Assembly: GCA_936432065.2 (NCBI GenBank)
Contig: OW386292.2
Coordinates: forward strand, 105,997,396-106,061,395
From: Rutpela maculata
Lineage: Eukaryota > Arthropoda > Insecta > Coleoptera > Cerambycidae
Direction of reading: 5' to 3'
Length of the DNA stretch: 64,000 nt
A program made the position numbers and the translations under genes. The notes beneath the pieces were generated by a model, which saw only the letters and a program-made list of their open reading frames with translations, was not told where the DNA came from and did not search any database. How positions within the stretch are numbered: position 1 is the first letter of the stretch; each line of letters starts with the position of its first letter. Of the stretch, positions 55,609 to 62,520 are shown piece by piece.

Positions 55609-55968
55609 ATGTGGATGGCGTATGTGAAAGAAATCGAAATTGTTGATTTACAAAGTGGTGTGAATCATTTAAGACAATTATTTTCAAATTTGAGATTCGA
55701 TGCGGAACATGAAGCGGTTTATGGAATGGGTAGATTTTATACAGAGGAAGAGTGTAACGAGGTAGCCAAGAAGTACGATGAAGGTCTTCAAAAATGTGAC
55801 AAGTTTCTGGATGAAGAGATCTGTCAGCACTGCTTTGTACAATCTTTGATAGATTTGAATCTGTGTGTGTATTTGGATCGGATAAAACAATTTTTAAAAC
55901 CGGATCTTGCCAGCAAGGTGATTGCTTATAATGGGGACTCTGACAGTGACAGTGGTGAAGATGTGTAG
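55609..55968 (+). CDS. Duplicated small acidic-tailed protein, copy 1
   Basis: The 119-residue protein contains KEIEIVDLQSGVNHLRQLF, an amphipathic middle with YTEEECNEVAKKYDE, EEICQHCFVQSLIDLNLCVY, and a C-terminal acidic tail (GDSDSDSGEDV). Its 5' flank holds TATAAAA at 55,531-55,537 and a TTTAGTCAC initiator-like phrase. The whole unit, promoter included, is duplicated at 56,006 onward. I do not recognise a family. The C-x-x-C pair may bind metal. Confidence 0.65.
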   Translation: MWMAYVKEIEIVDLQSGVNHLRQLFSNLRFDAEHEAVYGMGRFYTEEECNEVAKKYDEGLQKCDKFLDEEICQHCFVQSLIDLNLCVYLDRIKQFLKPDLASKVIAYNGDSDSDSGEDV

Positions 55969-56086
55969 CTAAATTGAGTATATGCAACGATAAAATTATA
56001 TATTTAGGTGGGAATTTCATTATAAAACACGGACACTTTAGTGACTATCAATTTAGTTCGGGAAGAAATAAACAGTAAATTTCAAG

Positions 56087-56410
56087 ATGTTGGCGTATTT
56101 GGAAGAAGAAATCAAAATTGTTGATTTAGAAAGTGGTGTGATTTATTTAAGACATATATTTTCAAATATGAAATACAAAATAGTTTATGGAATGGTAATG
56201 TACGAAGAGGATGCGTGTAACGATCTAGCCTTGAGATTTGATGAAGCATATAGAAAATGTTGCAACTTTCTGGAGAGGGCGATCTGTCAGCACTGCTTTG
56301 TGCAATCTTTGATAGATTTGAATCTATGCACATATTTGGATCGGATAAAACAATTTTTGGAGCCGGATCTTGCCAGCAAGGTAATAGCTTGTAACGGGGA
56401 TTCTGACTGA
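56087..56410 (+). CDS. Duplicated small protein, copy 2, lacking the acidic tail
   Basis: The 107-residue paralogue of the gene at 55,609 has the same ICQHCFVQSLIDLNLC and YLDRIKQFLEPDLASKVIA blocks. A 2-nt deletion relative to copy 1 within the Ser/Asp codons brings an early stop after GDSD. The DNA encoding the rest of the acidic tail is still present downstream, out of frame. Its own TATAAAA sits at 56,021-56,027. The N-terminal part has diverged more than the C-terminal part. Confidence 0.6.
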   Translation: MLAYLEEEIKIVDLESGVIYLRHIFSNMKYKIVYGMVMYEEDACNDLALRFDEAYRKCCNFLERAICQHCFVQSLIDLNLCTYLDRIKQFLEPDLASKVIACNGDSD

Positions 56411-56524
56411 TAGTAGTGAAGATGTGTAGCTAAATTGGAATTGTATTTGTTAGTAGTTGTATTGTTATAAAATTTTTTAAATAAAAACAACAGAAATTCA
56501 TTTATAGTTTTTTTATTGTTTTAC

Positions 56525-56971
56525 TCATGACATTATAAAATTTTCATACAAATAATATACATTAGAAAGTGCACACATACAATTAGTATTTAAATGATAA
56601 AAACATTTTGCACTAGATTTTCGTAAAGGTGGCTGCTCCTCAAATTCAATAACGGGTTGTGAAGTGAACTGTCTAATGTAGTTCGCCTTTTCTCCTCCTT
56701 TTATGTAAACACAATCATCAGATGTGACCAAATTATCAATAATCTTTCCAAACATGTGTAGTGGTGTAAAGCCATCAGACCACTTAATGCAGTGATAATT
56801 TCCTGTTAACCAGCACACTTGTTTTTGTAAGTCTGGTGAAAGCATCTTAAATGGGTAGGGTGGTTTAAATATATAGTGACACGTTTTCATTCCATCATAT
56901 CCTGCCAGTTCTTTAACAATAAACTTATTGTTTTCGATTCGAAATCCTTGAACATCGATAATAATTTTCAT
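56525..56971 (-). CDS. Conserved Polinton-associated protein, RNase H/exonuclease-like
   Basis: The 148-residue protein reads MKIIIDVQGFRIENNKFIVK (Asp near the first strand), HYIFKPPYPF, QVCWLTGNYHCIKW, DDCVYIKGGEKANYI and CALSNVYYLYENF. The order of an early D-x-G, a W-x-x-(N/H)-x-H-x-I-x-W block and a V-Y-I-K-G-x-E-K block is a recurrent pattern in uncharacterised insect and virus-associated proteins. It looks like a degenerate DnaQ/RNase H fold. Catalytic competence is uncertain. Its ATG overlaps the stop of an upstream 43-residue ORF (ATGA). Confidence 0.5.
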   Translation of the reverse strand: MKIIIDVQGFRIENNKFIVKELAGYDGMKTCHYIFKPPYPFKMLSPDLQKQVCWLTGNYHCIKWSDGFTPLHMFGKIIDNLVTSDDCVYIKGGEKANYIRQFTSQPVIEFEEQPPLRKSSAKCFYHLNTNCMCALSNVYYLYENFIMS

Positions 56972-57099
56972 ATCTTTAAACGTTGTAGTTCTCTTAGCAT
57001 CTTCTCTTTTATACAGTATAATTCAATCGCTCTTCTTAAGTCACGTAATTTTTTTCTGTGTTCTTTTAACTTTTGAATATAGTCTGATCTCATATTCAT
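56968..57099 (-). CDS. Small basic helical protein overlapping the next gene
   Basis: From ATG 57,099 (a second Met two codons later) 43 residues read with a clear heptad/basic pattern (IQKLKEHRKKLRDLRRAIEL, KEKMLRELQRLKI). It ends in TGA overlapping the downstream ATG as ATGA (56,971-56,968). A TATAAAAGAG box for the downstream gene lies within it. It is probably a coiled-coil peptide. Confidence 0.5.
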   Translation of the reverse strand: MNMRSDYIQKLKEHRKKLRDLRRAIELYCIKEKMLRELQRLKI

Positions 57100-57156
57100 A
57101 CTAATAATTTACATTATAATTTTTTTATATATAGGTAAAAATATGTCATGCGCATT

Positions 57157-58410
57157 TTACTGCTGACGAACGATTTTTGTTAGAGGATTATAGGTGAAAT
57201 GCTTCTCGTGCAGAATGAGACAATATGCATTAGTATCCGTGGTAGTAGGGGTGCCAGTCTCAAACTCTATTCTCATAACCACCGATCCTGTTTGTAAAGC
57301 TTCTTTTTGACGAGAACAATCAATATGAGCTATTGGTGCAAAATCTTTGAATTCAGTGGGATTGAAAATGGGTTGATTTATTTGGTGGGGGTAATAGGAT
57401 TCTTGAAAATCGGCAAACATTTGATAGAGAGTTGCAAATTTGTTATTCTTGAAGTCTAGATATAAATCATTGTATGGATATCTTTCAGAATTCAAGAAAA
57501 CTCTAATGCTTCTAAGATCACAATCATCAAATTTACTCATATCAGCCCTAATATTTCCTTTCTTATTTTTTTGGAATGCTATTATTACATGCCTAGGAGT
57601 TTCAACTTTAGTAGATGTCTTGACAGGCCACGTATGTCTGCTTGAGGCCGGTAGAGATGGATATTCAATCAGTTCCCTACTTCTAAATGTTATAGGAAGA
57701 TCCACATTCCTACTTATAATTTTATTTAATCGAAGCTGCTCTGAAATACCCACGGTAATATGTGGAACTCTCCAAAATAATTTAGAAATCGTGATTTTCG
57801 GCTTTTCATCTATAGCAACACCATCTTTATCTACTTCATCCTTAGTATTTGTAATGCAGTCAAAATCATTACTATTACGTACCAGTACTAATTCTTGTCG
57901 CATGTTAATGATTATTTTTTGAAAATCTTCAAAGAAACCAACCAGGAATTTTAATGGAATACAGACGTTGAAATTTCCACTTGTATCTATCAAAATTTTA
58001 GGTTTTTTACCTTTTTTCTGTTTTGGGAACCATCCAGCATTTTCCATACAAACACTTTCATTTTGATTCAGTGATAGATAATTAAATAGAGTTGAAACTA
58101 AGCCAACATTTCTCACGGAATCTATTACTATTCCATTTAACTCATATCTAATTTCTCGAAATAAAAACGCAACACCATTATTGATAAACTCTAAGTTGGT
58201 AGGTGAAGTTCCATCCTCATTTGTTAATTTTCCTTCGATGTATAAATAGCTATAACATGGTGCTGTATAGGTATCTAAATCCTGAATGGTAATTCTCGTT
58301 TCATCATTATAATCTAGAGTTCCAGATATATTGGGTTGATATGAATGATACTGATATTCTACTACGGAGTTGTCAATTATGGGTTGCTCGGTTATATTAA
58401 GTAATTCCAT
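57157..58410 (-). CDS. mcp: Major capsid protein (double jelly-roll)
   Basis: The intact 417-residue frame begins MELLNITEQPIIDNSVVEY. Conserved blocks shared with the element 1 copy are YLYIEGKLTNEDG, FLFREIRYELNGIVIDSVRN, LKFLVGFFEDFQKIIINMRQ, SIRVFLNSERYPYND, IDCSRQKEALQTGSVVMRIE and LILHEKHFTYNPLT. This is the Polinton double jelly-roll protein that forms the icosahedral shell as pseudo-hexameric trimers. Its ATG shares one base with the stop of the preceding small gene (TAATG). A CTATAAAAGGA box lies about 100 nt upstream. Confidence 0.92.
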   Translation of the reverse strand: MELLNITEQPIIDNSVVEYQYHSYQPNISGTLDYNDETRITIQDLDTYTAPCYSYLYIEGKLTNEDGTSPTNLEFINNGVAFLFREIRYELNGIVIDSVRNVGLVSTLFNYLSLNQNESVCMENAGWFPKQKKGKKPKILIDTSGNFNVCIPLKFLVGFFEDFQKIIINMRQELVLVRNSNDFDCITNTKDEVDKDGVAIDEKPKITISKLFWRVPHITVGISEQLRLNKIISRNVDLPITFRSRELIEYPSLPASSRHTWPVKTSTKVETPRHVIIAFQKNKKGNIRADMSKFDDCDLRSIRVFLNSERYPYNDLYLDFKNNKFATLYQMFADFQESYYPHQINQPIFNPTEFKDFAPIAHIDCSRQKEALQTGSVVMRIEFETGTPTTTDTNAYCLILHEKHFTYNPLTKIVRQQ

Positions 58411-58571
58411 TATACTAATACTTCGAATCCAAGTGATTTTAAGAACCGTCGATTTGCTGATGTTATTCTGTTGAGAGTGTTTTTAGAACTGTTGACTTTT
58501 TTCCTACGTATCCTTTTATAGTGTGGTTTTTGTGTATGAATGGGAGACCTTGAATTAAATATCAACACCAT
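58410..58571 (-). CDS. Small basic protein between minor and major capsid genes
   Basis: The 53-residue protein starts at ATG 58,571, 4 nt after the minor capsid stop. It is strongly basic (HTQKPHYKRIRRKKVNSSKN) and ends RITSANRRFLKSLGFEVLV. The tail pattern and gene position match the 61-residue gene of element 1 (45,270-45,455), which supports a real gene. Its TAA overlaps the MCP ATG as TAATG. A condensing or cement role is inferred from charge and position only. Confidence 0.7.
   Translation of the reverse strand: MVLIFNSRSPIHTQKPHYKRIRRKKVNSSKNTLNRITSANRRFLKSLGFEVLV
58511..58521 (-). promoter_or_regulatory. TATA-like box upstream of MCP, inside the small basic gene
   Basis: The minus strand reads CTATAAAAGGA about 101 nt before the MCP ATG. 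This could give MCP its own message in addition to a polycistronic one. Confidence 0.5.
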
Positions 58572-58575
58572 TTTA

Positions 58576-59277
58576 TTATCGAATTGATTTTCTAAGATGT
58601 AGTCTAACAGTTATCGTTTCTTTTTGAAAATTGACAAGATGTCCTTCTTGATCAATCACTTTAACTGTGATGTTGTTGATGGTTTTAACGCTCACTGGGA
58701 AGTAAATAATATTTAGAGGTGATTCTACTATTTTATACCCAATTGGAACTGTTGGATAGAACTGATGAATGATGTGAACAGGTTTTCCATTAAAAAAAGA
58801 ACCAACAGCAATGTTACAGTCAATGCAGATAGCATTCACTTTGGAAACCTTTACTGGATCATCGGAAATATTAGTATCATTAGCGTTTAACTCTCTTTTC
58901 TTGAAGCCTAATACTGGACCTATCGAATCCTCCACGTTAAAATTAATTATCCTGTTTGTTCTTATAATAATTTTGGATGTGTTAATATCTATATCAATCC
59001 TAAGAACTGCTTCATCATCTTCTTGAACTATTTTATTTGTCATGATTTTTAAAATATCATCAATTTCATAACACCCTACAGGTATTTGAACTATATGTTC
59101 ATTATTTCTTCCCCACGCAAATTTATTATTGTTGTTGTCAATATTTGGGATAATATTATAAGTATCAAAATTAGTTAATCCAATTTCATAATCTGCCTCA
59201 TCATCTAAATATATCGGTGGATTGAAATTGTAATTTAATACAGAAGATTCTCCACTGAGAGCGAATGTAAAAGACAT
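58576..59277 (-). CDS. mcp2: Minor capsid protein (single jelly-roll, penton)
   Basis: The 233-residue protein starts MSFTFALSGESSVLNYNF and shares the series YEIGLTNFDTYNIIPNID, IPVGCYEIDDILKI, DSIGPVLGF, CIDCNIAVGSFFNG, LNIIYFPV and ITVKVIDQEGHLVNFQ with the element 1 copy. This pattern is that of the Polinton penton protein. The frame is complete and tightly packed between protease and the small basic gene. Confidence 0.88.
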   Translation of the reverse strand: MSFTFALSGESSVLNYNFNPPIYLDDEADYEIGLTNFDTYNIIPNIDNNNNKFAWGRNNEHIVQIPVGCYEIDDILKIMTNKIVQEDDEAVLRIDIDINTSKIIIRTNRIINFNVEDSIGPVLGFKKRELNANDTNISDDPVKVSKVNAICIDCNIAVGSFFNGKPVHIIHQFYPTVPIGYKIVESPLNIIYFPVSVKTINNITVKVIDQEGHLVNFQKETITVRLHLRKSIR

Positions 59278-59319
59278 AGTGATACTTTGAACGTTTATTA
59301 GAAAATGAATAAGAAAAAC

Positions 59320-59697
59320 TTATTTACATTGATTATATAAAAATAATAGACATAAATGTCCACAGACATATGAATCATAATTTTGTACAGAATCATAATT
59401 ATATTTTATTTCATTCAGGCTACCATCACTTAAAAAATATTTTCTCAACTCATCTGGGGGTCTTAAATTTCCATAACTGTCGAAATAAACTATTTCCTTA
59501 TTTTTCTTTATATATGCAATCCAGTGAGTTCCATCTCCATCATTGATATCCAGATTTACTATACCAGATTCTTTTTTCCTAATTTTTTTGGGGAGTGTAT
59601 CTCTCATGAAAATACCTCGAAAATTTGGAATTTTTAGAATTTTCGAGTATTTCATTAAATCTATGTTAGTAAGTGGACGGTGAGGTAGCCTAATTAG
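59320..59697 (-). CDS. pro: Adenain-type cysteine protease, probably expressed by -1 frameshift
   Basis: The catalytic His is in GTHWIAYIKK, Asp in VYFDSYGNLRPP, and Gln six residues before Cys in QNYDSYVCGHLC. The conserved N-terminal phrase LPHRPLTNIDL lies between the slippery heptamer and the first in-frame ATG (59,655). The open -1 frame begins directly at the A_AAA_AAC of the PLA2 gene. A fusion product is therefore the likely primary form, as in element 1. Confidence 0.88.
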   Translation of the reverse strand, partial: LIRLPHRPLTNIDLMKYSKILKIPNFRGIFMRDTLPKKIRKKESGIVNLDINDGDGTHWIAYIKKNKEIVYFDSYGNLRPPDELRKYFLSDGSLNEIKYNYDSVQNYDSYVCGHLCLLFLYNQCK

Positions 59698-59703
59698 TTT
59701 TTT
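59613..59703 (-). promoter_or_regulatory. Candidate -1 ribosomal frameshift signal, element 2
   Basis: On the minus strand AGC AAA AAA AAC TAA gives the heptamer A_AAA_AAC (59,703-59,697) immediately before the zero-frame stop. The -1 frame is open into the protease. TACCTC (59,687-59,682), 9 nt downstream, can pair with GAGGTA (59,618-59,613), the same pairing positions as the longer stem of element 1. A separate 10-bp hairpin CTCGAAAATT/AATTTTCGAG lies at 59,647-59,616. Confidence 0.7.
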
Positions 59704-60440
59704 TTGCTGTTATACGTCTTAAGATATAATCCAGAACCTTTCTTATGAGGGCCTAAATATAAACCCTTCCCCTTAGCGGCCTGTTCCATCGCCAAATTAT
59801 GCCTCAATTGTTCAGCTATCGCCTTACCATTTGACTTGGAATCGTTAACTGCTTTCACAATACCGGCTACACCCCCTCCAACAGCTCCTAATGCTCCCAA
59901 AAGAGGTAACAGAAGTGGAAGAACCCCCCCTCTTTTTGGAGTGTTGAGAATTCTTTTCCCTCGCTTCTTTGATTTTAATGTTTTTTTTACAGCAACCTTT
60001 ACATTTATTTGTCCACCTCTCTTCCTCTTCTTCGTTGAATCACGATTTTTTCGTCGCTTAAGACCCATTCCCAATTTACTCTTTAATTTCATTACCCCAC
60101 CAACTCCCAATGCAGCGACTTTTTCACCAAAACCAGAGTCGGGTGCTTTTACACGTTTAAATGCAGCTTCAGCTAATTCCCTATCTGCTTGATTCCTTTT
60201 TTCAACCTCTTCAAATTTGGAATATGCTATATCGTGTTCTCTACACGCTTCATCTAATGGGTTAATTCCTCTATCACCTCGTTCTAGGCGTTTTGTGAGT
60301 TTAGTTCCTGGCCCACAATAATTATAACCAGGTATATGTAGTTCCACCGGAAGTTTATTTATTATACTATTGAGCAGACCACGTCCTCTCTTTTTAGAGT
60401 TTCTAGTACAAGTAAGCTGTGAACTTTTGGTTCGACCCAT
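59694..60440 (-). CDS. Virion protein with phospholipase A2 domain (parvovirus VP1-type)
   Basis: The 248-residue protein has the Ca-loop YCGPGTKL (41-48) and catalytic helix DEACREHDIAYS (63-74). A very basic middle (RRKNRDSTKKRKRGGQ) and a hydrophobic Gly/Leu segment (LPLLLPLLGALGAVGGGV) follow. It ends with the doubled GLYL motif (GKGLYLGPHKKGSGLYLKT). Domain order is the same as in element 1. A TATATAAAAGG box lies at 60,488-60,498. The 3' end is the slippery heptamer plus stop. Confidence 0.85.
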   Translation of the reverse strand: MGRTKSSQLTCTRNSKKRGRGLLNSIINKLPVELHIPGYNYCGPGTKLTKRLERGDRGINPLDEACREHDIAYSKFEEVEKRNQADRELAEAAFKRVKAPDSGFGEKVAALGVGGVMKLKSKLGMGLKRRKNRDSTKKRKRGGQINVKVAVKKTLKSKKRGKRILNTPKRGGVLPLLLPLLGALGAVGGGVAGIVKAVNDSKSNGKAIAEQLRHNLAMEQAAKGKGLYLGPHKKGSGLYLKTYNSKKN

Positions 60441-60487
60441 TATATCCCAAATTATGGAATAAACTGATTCTTGGTTTTGTAGAATAC

Positions 60488-60498
60488 CCTTTTATATA
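60488..60498 (-). promoter_or_regulatory. TATA-like box of the PLA2-protein gene
   Basis: The minus strand reads TATATAAAAGG about 50 nt before ATG 60,440, between the divergent PLA2 and ATPase genes. Confidence 0.5.
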
Positions 60499-60588
60499 GA
60501 GTAGAGGGTTATGCTTGATCAGTTTTTAACAGTTCTCTTTCTAATGCAGTTCGATTTCACACTAGTGTGATGTGATTATTTGAACACA

Positions 60589-61278
60589 ATGCAGATTCAA
60601 CAGCAAGCAACAATTTTACCAATAGTTAATCACGACAAAATTTCCAAGACAAAGACTTTTCAAAAACATGGTATTTTATTTGGTGGACAGTCGAAACGGG
60701 GACTTCTAGTTGGAAGTTCTGGGTCTGGAAAAACAAATGTAATGCTTAGTTTGTTGGAACATCCTAACGGTTTACGTTTTGAAAATATTTATTTATATTC
60801 TAAATCTCTATACCAACCGAAATATGAATATCTGAGGATGCTTGTGAAACCTATGAATGAAATTGGATATTTCGAATATAATGACGGGGATGCAGTGATA
60901 CCTCCAGAAGAAATAAAACCGAATTCAGTCATAATATTCGATGATTTGGTATCATGTGATCAAAGTATTATTAAAAGCTATTTTTCTTTTGGGCGTCATA
61001 AAAACACTGATTGTTTTTATTTATGTCAAACCTACGCTGCTATCCCTAAACAATTATGTAGAGACAATGCCAATCTTCTTGTGATATTTCCTCAGGACCT
61101 TACCAATCTCAAACATATCTATGATGATCATGTAAACGTTGATATGAGTTTCCAAGATTTCAAAGAACTTTGTGCATTTTGTTGGAATGATAAATATGGA
61201 TTCGTTGTAATCGATAAAGATTGTCCAATCAACTCTGGGAGATATCGAAAAGGTTTTGATCAATTTTTTCATATATAA
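60589..61278 (+). CDS. atp: Packaging ATPase (FtsK/HerA, A32-like)
   Basis: Walker A is GSSGSGKTNVM and Walker B is SVIIFDDLV. The sensor-like YFSFGRHKNTDCFYLCQTY, IPKQLCRDNANL and the terminal DCPINSGRYRKGFDQF match the element 1 copy closely. I take ATG 60,589 (MQIQQQATILP) as start; the frame is open three codons upstream without an ATG. It is divergent from the PLA2 gene. The frame is complete and all motifs are present. Confidence 0.92.
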   Translation: MQIQQQATILPIVNHDKISKTKTFQKHGILFGGQSKRGLLVGSSGSGKTNVMLSLLEHPNGLRFENIYLYSKSLYQPKYEYLRMLVKPMNEIGYFEYNDGDAVIPPEEIKPNSVIIFDDLVSCDQSIIKSYFSFGRHKNTDCFYLCQTYAAIPKQLCRDNANLLVIFPQDLTNLKHIYDDHVNVDMSFQDFKELCAFCWNDKYGFVVIDKDCPINSGRYRKGFDQFFHI

Positions 61279-61310
61279 AATAGAGACATTAATATTATCA
61301 ACCATTCACC

Positions 61311-62297
61311 ATGGATAGTAGAGTGGCAGCAGAGCTGTTAAAGACGCGAGATGCCTTAAGGCAAAAGTATAGAAGTTTGAAAACTGATATTGCTAAATCT
61401 CAGTTAGCATTGGAGGAAACTTATAAACCGATAACGCGACCTCTTCGTGAATTAGTAACAACTATCGTTAATAATGAAAGTGATCCACGTAAATCTTTTT
61501 TGAAAACAGAAATAAAAAATGAGAGTTTAAACAGGCGATCAATTGATCCAGTCCCTCTTGAATTTTATCACACAGCACCCACTAATTTGGAAGATGAAAC
61601 ATTTCATTTTGACTCTACCCAAGAAAGACCTCAATATGTAGGGAGTTTCTTTGATGAAACTTTTCCATCACAGGTAGTAGATCCATCCGTACTATCAGAA
61701 AATGAGAGATACTTGCAACAATTTAATGCACCTCTACCGCGAGCATACATACAAGATAAAATTGAGGATTCACAAAACGAGTTTGATGATACCTTTGGTA
61801 TTTACTTCGACCCATTTAAGAAGAAATTCGCTATTGGCACTGCAACTGTTGATTTTGATGGTGCTAATTTTATTATTGATGATCAGTTTCCATACAAAGG
61901 TACGCCAGGATTGTATGAATTAATGTTCAAAAAGCATCCAGCAGGGCATCGAGCATCTGATGTGGATCAGTATATTGATATAATTAGGAGGAGTAATGCT
62001 CATTACCTAGGTTATGATCCGGAGAGAGGTCTATCTACATCAAATGCGTCTAAATTTATAGATATTATTAAACCACGTGTTTCTACCTTGCACTCGATGA
62101 GTCAAGAAAGGGCTAATAAAAAAAGTGCATCGGCAATACCTGCTGTGGTAAGACCAAGAATAAATACATTTTCTTCAGAAGCTAAGCCACCCGTGACGAG
62201 ATCGAGAGTGAGTTCACTTTCTTCACCTGAACAAATGAGAAAGACAAGGGAACAAATAAGGAAGGTAAATAATGAAAAAAAAAAGGTGGTGCATTAA
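61311..62297 (+). CDS. DUF8207-like Polinton protein, ending at an A10 run
   Basis: The 328-residue frame begins with a coiled-coil-like segment (LKTRDALRQKYRSLKTDIAK, ETYKPITRPLREL). An acidic/aromatic linker precedes the core FDDTFGIYFDPFKKKFAIG, TPGLYELMFKKHPAGHRASD and SKFIDIIKPRVSTLHS. The last residues after ten consecutive A (62,275-62,284) are EKKKVVH. The homologue in element 1 instead continues into a C-terminal module, which here is found in the -1 frame just after the A10 run. A length change in the run, a sequence error or slippage could connect them. It lies 32 nt after the ATPase. Confidence 0.7.
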   Translation: MDSRVAAELLKTRDALRQKYRSLKTDIAKSQLALEETYKPITRPLRELVTTIVNNESDPRKSFLKTEIKNESLNRRSIDPVPLEFYHTAPTNLEDETFHFDSTQERPQYVGSFFDETFPSQVVDPSVLSENERYLQQFNAPLPRAYIQDKIEDSQNEFDDTFGIYFDPFKKKFAIGTATVDFDGANFIIDDQFPYKGTPGLYELMFKKHPAGHRASDVDQYIDIIRRSNAHYLGYDPERGLSTSNASKFIDIIKPRVSTLHSMSQERANKKSASAIPAVVRPRINTFSSEAKPPVTRSRVSSLSSPEQMRKTREQIRKVNNEKKKVVH

Positions 62298-62302
62298 CAC
62301 TG

Positions 62303-62470
62303 ATGGAACTTGATAATAAAAAAATTGAATATAAACATTTTGATGACTATAATGAAATAATAGACCGATTAAGACTACTCATAGCTTCACAGTTGGCAGG
62401 AAATACGGGACATAATAACGAGATAATTTCAATAATAGAGGAATTAAAAGAGGCTAAAATAATAAGATAA
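62303..62470 (+). CDS. C-terminal DUF8207 module in the -1 frame
   Basis: From ATG 62,303, 55 residues contain YNEIIDRLRLLIASQLAG and NEIISIIEELKEAKII. This matches the C-terminal tail of the element 1 DUF8207-like protein and of its zinc-finger protein (KELVDRLRLL, NEIVSILEELREEGII). The open frame extends back to the A10 run through GGALTL, so it may normally be joined to the preceding protein by slippage, or translated alone. Confidence 0.6.
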   Translation: MELDNKKIEYKHFDDYNEIIDRLRLLIASQLAGNTGHNNEIISIIEELKEAKIIR

Positions 62471-62520
62471 ATAGTGTATGTGGGAAGTTAAGGATTCATT
62501 TACCCTATCGATAAGTAAAG

